This document shows positions 1 through 6,766 of a stretch of DNA of 42,939 nucleotides, in pieces; the first letter of the stretch is position 1, and every line of letters begins with the position of its first letter. The notes beneath the pieces were generated by a model. The model was not told where the DNA came from. It saw only the letters and a list, made by a program, of their open reading frames with translations, and did no database searches. The position numbers and the translations under genes are program-made. The DNA is from a virus. The stretch is from the IMG/VR virus record IMGVR_UViG_3300025120_000138, positions 1 to 42,939 of that record, one strand, 5' to 3'.

Positions 1-1728
1 TCCCCAATCGATAGGCTGACTCATGTCTATATTTGAGTCGCGTATTGCAGGCATCTCTTTTATGTCATTGAGGAACCCAGTCACTGCCGACATGCCTTGT
101 TGAAATTTTAAACTTGCAACGATTGTAGCATTAGCGCCAATAGCCGCCGCCATATCTCCTATTACACTCATTTTTTCTGACCAATTAGCATCACCTGCAA
201 TTACAGCGGCCCAGGGCTGAATACCTATTTTGCCGAATGCTTCGCCAAATGCTTCAATAGCCTGTGTTGTGTTTGGATTGCTAAACCCTGCGTTCATTGC
301 ATCAATGAATCCTCTATAAGCATCTACTACATCATTACTAGCACCACCCATCATACCAGTAATAAATGTGTTAACTAAATTTCTACCTTGCATAAATGCT
401 TCTTCTTGTGCGGCTGTTAATCCTCTTTGATCCCCGGTTTGTGATTGTCTATCAGCGGCATCTTTTTTCATTTGCTTTAAACCTTCAGCATCTACTTCTG
501 CCATTTTTCTGAATACTTCTAATAATTCGCTAAACGGTCCACCTATAGTAGTTGCTAATCTTTCTAAAGCAGTATCTAATCCACCGCTACCTAATGCTTG
601 ATCTCTCATAGCCATTAGTCTCGTCATAAACATTTGATCAATCTCTTCGTTACTTGCCCCGGCTTTAATCATTGCGGCTTGCTCTTTTAGTGCATCCATT
701 AGACCAGGCATTGCTGACATAAGTTCTGGGCCTAATGCCTGTGCCGCTAAACCATCTTGACCTAACAAAAGATTATTCATAGCCTGTTGCATCTGTTTTC
801 CCATTGGTCCCATCATAGACAGATTGGCTGCCGAAGAATTAAATGCTCGTTTTTGTTCATCAGAAGCACCAGACAAAAATATCTGTCCTCCCTGTGATGA
901 TCTTGCCGCCATTTGTGCTTGTATTCTTTGTTGAACATCTTGTCCTGTAACTTGTGCCATACGTTCTTGTTGAACTAAGTTTTCTTTCATTGATGCAACA
1001 AGATCTTCCTCAGTCATTAATCTCATTTCATCAGCAGTCATTATTCGTCGTCTGAGCTCTATCTCATCTGCCATATACTGTGCCATTTCTACACTGCTCA
1101 TACCAAAGTTACCAAATTCCTTAGATGCTTCTCTGAATGCTCTTACTGCCGTAATAAATCTTTGACTTCCACTTTCTACACTATTACCAAATTCTCTCAT
1201 TGCTGTCAAACTACCGCCAACAGTACTAGCAAAGTCAGTTAAACTCAAGCCTATACCAGCTAATCTTTTAGATGTGTCAAGAACATTTGTTCCAAAAGTA
1301 AGACCAACTCTACCACCGTAACTTAATGCATTGCCTAGTTCTTCAGCATATCCAGCTACCAAACCAAATTGAGTAGCTATCATACCTAGTCCAGCCGATC
1401 TTAACAGTCCTGTAAAACCTTCGTTGCCGCCTTGTGCTACTTTAATTGCTTGACGACCTAGACTGTTTACACCATCTTTCATAGCTCTAGCATGACCTTG
1501 CATTCTTTCACGATTATCTTTTTGTAGCTTTGAACCTAATTTTTGAATTTCTTGTTTGGTTTGTTGTTCAGTCCTGATAGAACTTGCGGCTTTAGCAGTT
1601 GCGGCGGATTGTCCACCAACTAGTTGTTGCATTGTAGCTAATAGTTGTTCTTGTGTGCTTTCCATAGCAAAATCAGGAACATCTATCGGAACACTTCTGC
1701 CGCCCATTGGGATATTAATTTGTGCCAT
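1..1728 (-). CDS. Putative tail tape-measure-like protein, partial (3' end beyond window)
   Basis: An open frame of 576 codons without a stop runs from an ATG at 1728 leftwards off the window edge. The N-terminus (MAQINIPMGGRSVPIDVPDF) is followed by a Gln/Thr-rich helical stretch, then by long Ala/Gly/Met-rich segments alternating with charged helices. That composition is typical of phage tape-measure and other long tail proteins. T4-like phages use gp29 as tape measure and hub component. The gene diverges from a gp26-like gene with a likely frameshift, which matches the usual pairing of tape measures with frameshifted chaperones. A late-type promoter lies on this strand at 1776-1783. I see no enzymatic motif. 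It could be another large tail protein; the assignment rests on length, composition and context, not on a recognised domain. Confidence 0.5.
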   Translation of the reverse strand, partial: MAQINIPMGGRSVPIDVPDFAMESTQEQLLATMQQLVGGQSAATAKAASSIRTEQQTKQEIQKLGSKLQKDNRERMQGHARAMKDGVNSLGRQAIKVAQGGNEGFTGLLRSAGLGMIATQFGLVAGYAEELGNALSYGGRVGLTFGTNVLDTSKRLAGIGLSLTDFASTVGGSLTAMREFGNSVESGSQRFITAVRAFREASKEFGNFGMSSVEMAQYMADEIELRRRIMTADEMRLMTEEDLVASMKENLVQQERMAQVTGQDVQQRIQAQMAARSSQGGQIFLSGASDEQKRAFNSSAANLSMMGPMGKQMQQAMNNLLLGQDGLAAQALGPELMSAMPGLMDALKEQAAMIKAGASNEEIDQMFMTRLMAMRDQALGSGGLDTALERLATTIGGPFSELLEVFRKMAEVDAEGLKQMKKDAADRQSQTGDQRGLTAAQEEAFMQGRNLVNTFITGMMGGASNDVVDAYRGFIDAMNAGFSNPNTTQAIEAFGEAFGKIGIQPWAAVIAGDANWSEKMSVIGDMAAAIGANATIVASLKFQQGMSAVTGFLNDIKEMPAIRDSNIDMSQPIDWG

Positions 1729-1751
1729 TAATTAACTGCTCACTTAACATA

Positions 1752-1759
1752 GATAAATA
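1752..1759 (+). promoter_or_regulatory. Late-type promoter (GATAAATA) for the gp26-like gene
   Basis: GATAAATA differs by one base from the T4 late consensus TATAAATA read by gp55. With T4 spacing, transcription would start near 1765, giving a leader of about 27 nt before the ATG at 1792. It lies back to back with the minus-strand late box at 1776-1783. Confidence 0.5.
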
Positions 1760-1775
1760 GTTTTAACTACTAATG

Positions 1776-1783
1776 TATTTATA
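1776..1783 (-). promoter_or_regulatory. Late promoter (TATAAATA) for the tape-measure-like gene
   Basis: The minus strand reads an exact TATAAATA, the T4 gp55-dependent late -10 box. A start near 1770 would leave a leader of about 40 nt before the ATG at 1728, with a GAG-containing ribosome-binding sequence. Confidence 0.6.
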
Positions 1784-1791
1784 GGTAAAAA

Positions 1792-2664
1792 ATGAGCGAA
1801 AATCCGTTACTCGACTACTATCGTCAAAAAGAAATATATGTAAAACTTCCAACAGGCGGTAAATGGTATAAAAACAATCCAAAACTAACTTTCGATGGAG
1901 AGATAGGTGTTAAAGCAATGAGTGTAAGAGACGAACTTATACTCACAGTTCCTGACGCACTATACAACGGGCAAGCGATATATCAATTGATTGAAAGTAT
2001 TTGTCCTGACATCGAAGACCCACATGAAATATCATTGCCAGATGTTGATGTATTATTACTAGCAAGTAGAGCCGCAAGTTTTGACAAAAAGATGGCAGTT
2101 GAATCTAGGTGTCCTCACTGTGATACTACAGACATCCATGAACTCGACTTAACGCAAATATTAAGTCGAGTAAAAGTAGTAGCAGAAGAGTCAGTCATAG
2201 AAATAGAAGGCTTAACTATCGATATGAGACCAAACTCGCTAGCATCAATAATGGCTAGCAATATTAGACTAAGTCAAACAATTAAAGCTATCTCAGAGAT
2301 AAAAGAAAAAGAAGAAACAGAAGGTTTGCCAGACTTGTACAAAGAATCTTTAACTTTAGCAAGTGCCGCTAATATTGCAGTTATTGCTGATAGCATTATA
2401 AGTGTTACGTTACCAGACGGTACTGTAGTTAAAGAATTAGAGCATATATGCGATTGGTTATCTAACTCTAATAGAAGAATCTTAGACTTGTTACAAGCAC
2501 AATTAAACGGATTAAACCAAAACGGACTTCAGAAAGAATTTACATTTACATGTGGACAAGAGGAATGTGAGAAAACTTTCAAAGGACCAGTAGAGTTTAA
2601 CCCAGCTTTTTTTTTCAAGGAAAGATCCTTAACGCCCCCAACCCAGAAACAATCCAAAAAATAG
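1792..2664 (+). CDS. 26: gp26-like baseplate hub / tail assembly protein (zero-frame product)
   Basis: A 290-residue protein that I place in the T4 gp26 baseplate family (a chaperone-like factor of hub assembly) from its opening (ENPLLDYYRQKEIYVKLPTGG), length and context. Two Cys pairs are visible, CPHC in the first half (about residue 105) and CGQEEC near residue 263, and could form a zinc ribbon. After about residue 272 the zero frame turns into a short basic tail (ending QKQSKK) that looks like off-frame sequence, while the -1 frame continues with protein-like sequence. The change happens at a run of nine T. The gene diverges from the tape-measure-like gene and has a late-type promoter at 1752-1759. 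The ribosome-binding site is weak (AGG). Family call from memory of T4-like homologues. Confidence 0.65.
   Translation: MSENPLLDYYRQKEIYVKLPTGGKWYKNNPKLTFDGEIGVKAMSVRDELILTVPDALYNGQAIYQLIESICPDIEDPHEISLPDVDVLLLASRAASFDKKMAVESRCPHCDTTDIHELDLTQILSRVKVVAEESVIEIEGLTIDMRPNSLASIMASNIRLSQTIKAISEIKEKEETEGLPDLYKESLTLASAANIAVIADSIISVTLPDGTVVKELEHICDWLSNSNRRILDLLQAQLNGLNQNGLQKEFTFTCGQEECEKTFKGPVEFNPAFFFKERSLTPPTQKQSKK
2610..2616 (+). promoter_or_regulatory. Candidate -1 ribosomal frameshift site (T TTT TTC)
   Basis: Within a T9 run (2607-2615), the zero frame reads TTT TTC preceded by T, which fits the X XXY YYZ heptamer for -1 slippage. Slipping here moves the ribosome into the frame open from 2601 to 2861, giving a fusion of about 275 + 81 residues. 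A homopolymer sequencing or assembly error (T9 for T10) would give the same appearance. Confidence 0.5.
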
Positions 2665-2861
2665 TATCAGACCTCGAAGCTAAAAGAAAAGCCATGAGAA
2701 CTGATATAAATGAAATTGCATTGTATAGTCAAGGTGTTTATCCAATACAAGATTTGTATGCTATGTCAAACGAAATGGTAAGTGAAATTAAACAAGCAAT
2801 GATTGCCAAAGCTGAAAAAGAAAGAGAAGCATATACGTCAAAGAATACTAAAAGGTTCTAA
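2616..2861 (+). CDS. -1 frame extension of the gp26-like protein (gp51 position)
   Basis: The -1 frame is open from 2601 to a TAA at 2859-2861 and reads as protein from the T run on (QGKILNAPNPETIQKIVSDL, then a charged helical stretch ending TKNTKRF-like). About 26 of its 81 codons lie upstream of the first ATG (2694), so protein-like sequence exists where independent initiation could not reach. That favours access by -1 frameshifting from the gp26-like gene. If translated alone from 2694 it would be a 55-residue protein without a convincing ribosome-binding site. In T4, gene 51 (hub assembly) follows gene 26, so this is positionally gp51-like, but it is far shorter than T4 gp51 and I cannot claim homology. 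Confidence 0.5.
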   Translation, partial: QGKILNAPNPETIQKIVSDLEAKRKAMRTDINEIALYSQGVYPIQDLYAMSNEMVSEIKQAMIAKAEKEREAYTSKNTKRF

Positions 2862-2890
2862 ACATTCTTTCGAAGAGCTAAAGCTCATCG

Positions 2891-2924
2891 TCATACTCAT
2901 TTCATTTCGTATGATAATTTTTTT
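2891..2924 (+). terminator. Probable Rho-independent terminator after the gp26-like operon
   Basis: TCATAC (2891-2896) pairs with GTATGA (2909-2914) around a 12-nt loop and is followed by TAA and seven T. The stem is short and AT-rich, so termination may be weak. A second small hairpin (GAGC TAAA GCTC) lies just upstream. Confidence 0.4.
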
Positions 2925-2944
2925 AAACATATTTTTTATATGAT

Positions 2945-3250
2945 ACGTTATTACCCTGTTTTCAGTCGCACTTAGCTTGTTACAGCCAAGTGCAAAAAAA
3001 GCTAAAGGTCATTACCCCGCCTACAATCGCTCCGTTATAGTGAAACCTAGTAACTAGGCAGAGGCGGTCTTGCTATACCCCTTTATACACTGCTTAAGAC
3101 GCAGAAACTCCAGATGCTATAACGTCAACATTACTGGATATCCGTGGGTTACAATGGCACAGTAGAGCCCACTCTTTTGGTTCGTTTCCCTCAGGCAAGT
3201 TCCGACGGCCCGTATTGCTACGAACAATCTCAATGCTTTTTGTAAAGAGG
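2945..3250. ncRNA. Candidate structured RNA of unknown family
   Basis: This gene-free stretch is visibly richer in G+C than its surroundings and full of complementary segments. Stems: GCACTT-A-GCT / AGC-C-AAGTGC (2968-2993, hexaloop); CCGCCT (3017-3022) with AGGCGG (3062-3067); inside it CCTAG/CTAGG (3046-3058); CTGC/GCAG (3090-3104); GTGGGTT (3144-3150) with AGCCCAC (3166-3172); GTTCGT (3180-3185) with ACGAAC (3220-3225). An 8-base perfect match, CGTTATAG (3033-3040) with CTATAACG (3117-3124), would cross the 3017/3067 stem and form a pseudoknot. I could not fit it to tRNA, tmRNA, RNase P, group I or group II cores. The strand is undecided: the minus strand would be co-transcribed with the GIY-YIG gene next door, the plus strand would follow the gp26-like operon. 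Confidence 0.45.
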
Positions 3251-3255
3251 GTATG

Positions 3256-3684
3256 TTACGACTGGTGTCTGTTTAGTGATTCTATAAGTGCCTTGGAACT
3301 GCCAACTCTTACGTTTATAATGCCGTTGTAGTATTCATCAGTTTTAAGAACTTCACGGTCAAACTGTTCTTTGGCTTCTAAGTAACTTAGTTCGCCTCTG
3401 CTGGTGCAGTAGTACAGTATTTCTCTTGTGAAGTTGTTTGGGCCTAATTGTTCAACATCTGCATTTAAATGGTCACTGCTTCCCCAATAGGTTCTCCAGT
3501 CACTTTCTTTAGTTGAACGTCTTTTATTTTTCTTGCCTTTGAGTGGTTTTTTAGTTACTTTAAATTTTGCCAGTTTTTTGCCAATGTACTTTTTGCCGTT
3601 TGTCAGATTGGTTATGAGGTATACAAAACCTACATATTCCTCACTGATTTCTTCTACTATTTTGCCTTGATAAGTCCATTGCAT
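3256..3684 (-). CDS. GIY-YIG family endonuclease (probably homing-type)
   Basis: A 142-residue protein with an N-terminal GIY-YIG signature: G19-F-V-Y22 and, 11 residues later, Y33-I-G35. A conserved YWGSS segment lies near residue 67, and a YLEAKEQF segment near residue 102 carries the probable metal-binding glutamate. Such proteins are common free-standing homing nucleases of T4-like phages (Seg-type). The usual arginine soon after YIG is not obvious; that stretch is lysine-rich (KKLAKFKVTKKPLKGKK). Only the nuclease domain is present, with little room for a separate DNA-binding domain. It has its own sigma70-type promoter (3704-3731) and lies directly beside the candidate structured RNA, an arrangement reminiscent of intron- or RNA-associated nucleases. 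The family call is good; activity is uncertain. Confidence 0.8.
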   Translation of the reverse strand: MQWTYQGKIVEEISEEYVGFVYLITNLTNGKKYIGKKLAKFKVTKKPLKGKKNKRRSTKESDWRTYWGSSDHLNADVEQLGPNNFTREILYYCTSRGELSYLEAKEQFDREVLKTDEYYNGIINVRVGSSKALIESLNRHQS

Positions 3685-3703
3685 ATTTGTCTATAGCAAC
3701 TAG

Positions 3704-3731
3704 TATATATGTCTTTATTATCAAATGTCAA
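3704..3731 (-). promoter_or_regulatory. sigma70-type promoter for the GIY-YIG gene
   Basis: On the minus strand TTGACA (3731-3726) is followed after 16 nt by TATATA (3709-3704), about 20 nt before the ATG at 3684. It lies right after the stop codon of the upstream HAD gene. Confidence 0.55.
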
Positions 3732-3732
3732 C

Positions 3733-4434
3733 CTAAATGTATTGATTTTTTAGTATCTTCCAAGTCTCTTTGTAACCCTCAGAAATTTGATGATAAACTG
3801 TAGCTTCTTGTGAGGCAGTGAAATCGTTGCCTCCAGGATAACAGTGGTCTCCAAAATATATAGTTGTACCTTTTTGTTCTTTTACAGCTTGACTCTTGTC
3901 ACAGCCTTTTTTATAAATGTCTATGCTGGTTTCTCCAGCAACTTGTGCAACACTATCACTAAATGCGTTGTTGTAAGCTTCAGCAACAATAGCTCTGCCT
4001 TTGTTAACTTCATCCCATTTAGCATATCTAGCACGTTGATCCCAATCAGCATTTCTGCCTACAATACTTACATTTGCTGTACCAATTCGTTGTTCGACGT
4101 GCTTGCCTGTTTTTTCTTCGTAATCAATACGTCCTAAGGTAGACTGTATAAATTTTATCTGTTCTTGACTTAGAGCCCAATCGTTTTTATGGTGTTCTTT
4201 TGCACCCATGTACACATGATTGCCGCTACAATGATATACCTTATAGAATGTGTTCGTAAGCGTTAAACCGATCTGTTCTACAGTTTTAGGGCGGTCACTG
4301 CCTGTTACAATCATACATTTATTCTTCTCCATAAACGCTAGCATAAACTCATGAAAGTCCGGATCAATGGTTCGTCTAGCATCAGTGAGCGTGCCATCAA
4401 CATCAAACATAAAAGTTTTATTCATCATCTGCAT
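3733..4434 (-). CDS. HAD-superfamily phosphomannomutase-like protein (PMM2 type)
   Basis: A 233-residue HAD protein whose motifs fit the eukaryotic-type phosphomannomutase family, which interconverts mannose-6-phosphate and mannose-1-phosphate. Motif I is D11-V-D13-G-T, with the nucleophile and acid/base Asp pair; motif II is IVTGSDRPKT; a cap segment with IVGRNADWDQRARY resembles the substrate-binding GR region; then ETSIDIYKKGCDKSQAV, and G195-D196 followed by PGGND (200-204) as the Mg-binding motif IV. Length is slightly below the usual 245-260. The start is ambiguous between ATGs at 4434, 4428 and 4425, and the gene overlaps the 3' end of its upstream neighbour. It may act with the isomerase-type cupin domain encoded at 37604-38377. 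A plain sugar phosphatase of the Cof/PMM branch is the main alternative. Confidence 0.7.
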   Translation of the reverse strand: MQMMNKTFMFDVDGTLTDARRTIDPDFHEFMLAFMEKNKCMIVTGSDRPKTVEQIGLTLTNTFYKVYHCSGNHVYMGAKEHHKNDWALSQEQIKFIQSTLGRIDYEEKTGKHVEQRIGTANVSIVGRNADWDQRARYAKWDEVNKGRAIVAEAYNNAFSDSVAQVAGETSIDIYKKGCDKSQAVKEQKGTTIYFGDHCYPGGNDFTASQEATVYHQISEGYKETWKILKNQYI

Positions 4435-4753
4435 CTTTCATTTGTTCAGGATACCATTTATGCAATATGTCAATTGGTAATTTTCTTTGTTTAGTTTTAG
4501 CAAAGTGTGGATCATTTTTGATTGTAAAAGTAGGCATTAATCCTGTAATAGTGCTAGTGCTACCCATCATAGTGCTAGTGCATGTAGCATGTTGCGATAA
4601 GTCAACTGTGTATGAGTTATCAATTGCTGTAATAGTAGAAGGAGAAACAAGAGGTGCTTCATTCTCTAACCAAGTTTCAAAGTCGTCATCACCCTTTTCA
4701 CCCTTATTATTAAAGTTACTGATATGTATTGTGTATTCGTCGTTATCATTCAT
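4418..4753 (-). CDS. Hypothetical protein, 111 aa
   Basis: Not recognised. The protein is acidic at the N-terminus (MNDNDEYTIHISNF, then GDDDFETWLENEAP), has a Ser/Thr-rich middle (residues about 36-75) and a basic patch (KTKQRKLP) before an acidic C-terminus. No membrane segment or signal peptide. The middle contains the motif SYTVDLSQHATCTSTMMGST, and short direct repeats (about 4547-4580) underlie its MGSTSTITG region. It overlaps the gene upstream by 4 nt (ATGA) and the phosphomannomutase-like gene downstream by 17 nt, so it is translationally coupled in the gp46 operon. The tight overlaps on both sides support it as a real gene. Confidence 0.6.
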   Translation of the reverse strand: MNDNDEYTIHISNFNNKGEKGDDDFETWLENEAPLVSPSTITAIDNSYTVDLSQHATCTSTMMGSTSTITGLMPTFTIKNDPHFAKTKQRKLPIDILHKWYPEQMKDADDE

Positions 4754-5007
4754 TTGCTTTGTCCAAATAGTTTATAAAATACGTCTGGGGGTAATATCTT
4801 CTTTGTTAATAATTCTTGCGGGTGATATCCATAAAGTTTTTCACCTGTAGTAAGTTTACGACTAGAGTGCGGAGAATTAAATTCTCTTTCGTATACAGTT
4901 TTACCGCCGTCCGGTGATTCAAATATCTTAGGTTTTTTAAATGCACTTTGATCGTGATTAGGATCTGTCATCTGTTTAATATGTTCATCTGAATAATCAC
5001 TTGGCAT
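4750..5007 (-). CDS. Hypothetical protein, 85 aa
   Basis: Not recognised. A small hydrophilic protein with a middle that resembles a beta-hairpin (KIFESPDGGKTVYEREF) and a C-terminal helix (PPDVFYKLFGQSK). No Cys, membrane segment or enzymatic motif is visible. It overlaps gp46 by 11 nt upstream and the next gene by 4 nt, placing it firmly in the gp46/gp47 operon. The position suggests a recombination or early-metabolism accessory, but nothing in the sequence proves that. Confidence 0.6.
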   Translation of the reverse strand: MPSDYSDEHIKQMTDPNHDQSAFKKPKIFESPDGGKTVYEREFNSPHSSRKLTTGEKLYGYHPQELLTKKILPPDVFYKLFGQSK

Positions 5008-6766
5008 CTACAAACTCCGTGTCTGTACTAAATGTTGTAAAGCCACCTTCTTTAATAACTTGTAGTATTGTGTTTACACGCCCTACAAGTTCATCTCTGT
5101 GTGAGATAAGGAAGATGTTTTTGTTGCGTTCACGCTCAATCTTCTTAAGCACACCTAAACTTGCATCAACGCCGTTTGTATCCATACCACTATCAATAAG
5201 TTCATCAATCGCCATAAAGTTAATAGGTGTATTCATACTTTCAAACACATCTCTAAAACTCCAACTTAATCCTAGTATAAGTCTATTGCGTTCTCCTCTG
5301 CTTAAATTATCAAAGTCTAAGTCTCTGCCCAGTTCAGTTATTTCAACTGTTAAGTCAGGTTGGAACTGTACTTCGTGTGGCAAACCTAGCTTTGTCAAAT
5401 AATATGCAAGTCTACTATTCAAGTATTGCAAGTTCTGTTCAATAATACGTTTTCTAATAAAGCTATCTTTGTTTGTTAGCAACTTGTACAAAAAGTCTTG
5501 ATGATCTTTTATGTTATTAAGTTCATTCATTATATCCCAAGTTACAGTTTGTACACCAGTTTCTCTTAAACTTTCTATCTGTTCTTGATATGTGTCACTT
5601 TCGCTTTGCTTGTTTGTAACTTGACTACGCAAATTTTCCAATTCCATATTGTGTTTGTGTGCTTCAGTTTCAGTATTGTAGTGCGTTACTGGCATTTGAC
5701 CTAACTCGCCCAATGACTCTAACGCATCTGCCCATTCTTGTTCTTCTAAAGCGTTTACTGCCATTTGCTCGCTAGCTTCTTTACGCAAACTTTGTTTACT
5801 AGACAGTATCTCTTCTTGTTTAGTATCGTGTATTTCTTGTCCACATGCATGACATTTGTGATCTTCTAATAGTGCAAGCTCTTTGTCTAACTTTGTAATA
5901 AGTTTTTCTTGCTTAGTATTATCGAGTCGAATATTAGATAGCCAACGTTCTGCTTCGTCTTTCAGCTTTTTCTTTTCGAGGTAATCACTTAGTAATGTGT
6001 GATTACTAAGTTCAATTTGGATATCTATTTTTTCTAGTGTGTTTATTTGTTGCTGGATACTTTCAACATCAGTTTTTTGTTTATTTCTCCATGCTTTTTG
6101 TTTGAATTCCAAATCACTAATACTTTTCTCAATCCTGGAATTTGCTTCTTCAACTGCGTTAATTCTATACTGCTCTTCTTTGATTGCATCTCTTGTAAGC
6201 CTTTGCTGTTCTTTAAGAACCTCTGCTTTTTCACTAAGCATTGTTATACCTAGTAACTGCTCAATGATTGCTCGCTGATCGTTTGCTCGCATACTGAGAA
6301 AAGGTTCTGTATATGTGTTTAATGCTACAATGTGTTTGAACATATCATGACTCATACCAAATAGTTTTTCTATATCTGATTGAGTTTGACGGTTCTCTCC
6401 TTGTGCTTCATCTTCTTCGACATTCAATTCGTCGACATAGTATTTAAGCACATTAGGCTTACGACCTCGTTCGATGCGGTATTTTTTGCCGTCTATTTCA
6501 AAATCCAACGTAACCATCATACTTTTGCCGTTGGTTTTGTTAATTAAGTTGTCTTTTCTAATATTTGTAAGTGCATTGCCATATATGACATAGCTGAGTG
6601 CATTAATGATAGTGGTCTTACCAGTACCATTTCTACTGCCATCGCCTCCCAAGTCGACGTTGTTTCCTAGTACAAGTGTTAAGCCGTTGTCAGTAAAACG
6701 TACAGCTTGTGTAACATTGCCAACACTCATAAAGTTTTTAACTGTTAAGTCTTTAATTGTAATCAT
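4997..6766 (-). CDS. 46: Recombination endonuclease subunit gp46 (Rad50/SMC-like ATPase)
   Basis: A 589-residue ATPase of the SbcC/Rad50 type, partner of gp47 in resecting DNA ends for recombination-dependent replication and host DNA breakdown. Walker A is GSRNGTGKT (43-51, K50); long coiled-coil arms (about 180-450) flank a zinc hook C305-H-A-C308; the ABC signature is L488-S-R-G-E-R; Walker B is FMAIDELID near residue 515; and an H-loop-like FLISHRDE follows. Length agrees with T4 gp46 (560). The start overlaps the 3' end of gene 47 by 4 nt (ATGA), the usual 47-46 order. All key motifs are intact. Confidence 0.95.
   Translation of the reverse strand: MITIKDLTVKNFMSVGNVTQAVRFTDNGLTLVLGNNVDLGGDGSRNGTGKTTIINALSYVIYGNALTNIRKDNLINKTNGKSMMVTLDFEIDGKKYRIERGRKPNVLKYYVDELNVEEDEAQGENRQTQSDIEKLFGMSHDMFKHIVALNTYTEPFLSMRANDQRAIIEQLLGITMLSEKAEVLKEQQRLTRDAIKEEQYRINAVEEANSRIEKSISDLEFKQKAWRNKQKTDVESIQQQINTLEKIDIQIELSNHTLLSDYLEKKKLKDEAERWLSNIRLDNTKQEKLITKLDKELALLEDHKCHACGQEIHDTKQEEILSSKQSLRKEASEQMAVNALEEQEWADALESLGELGQMPVTHYNTETEAHKHNMELENLRSQVTNKQSESDTYQEQIESLRETGVQTVTWDIMNELNNIKDHQDFLYKLLTNKDSFIRKRIIEQNLQYLNSRLAYYLTKLGLPHEVQFQPDLTVEITELGRDLDFDNLSRGERNRLILGLSWSFRDVFESMNTPINFMAIDELIDSGMDTNGVDASLGVLKKIERERNKNIFLISHRDELVGRVNTILQVIKEGGFTTFSTDTEFVDAK

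Noticed and set aside
3170-3215. T-arm-like sequence (GGTTCGTTTCC) suggesting a tRNA
   Set aside because: No acceptor stem, D arm or anticodon arm of tRNA geometry could be drawn around it.
2945-3250. Group I intron, RNase P or tmRNA identity for the structured stretch
   Set aside because: Core sequences (P7/G-site, CRI/CRV, tRNA-Ala-like ends) were not found, and no split exon flanks the region.
5001-5402. Plus-strand open frame of 133 codons opposite gp46
   Set aside because: The gp46 motifs on the other strand are unambiguous; the plus-strand product is Ser/Leu-rich shadow sequence.
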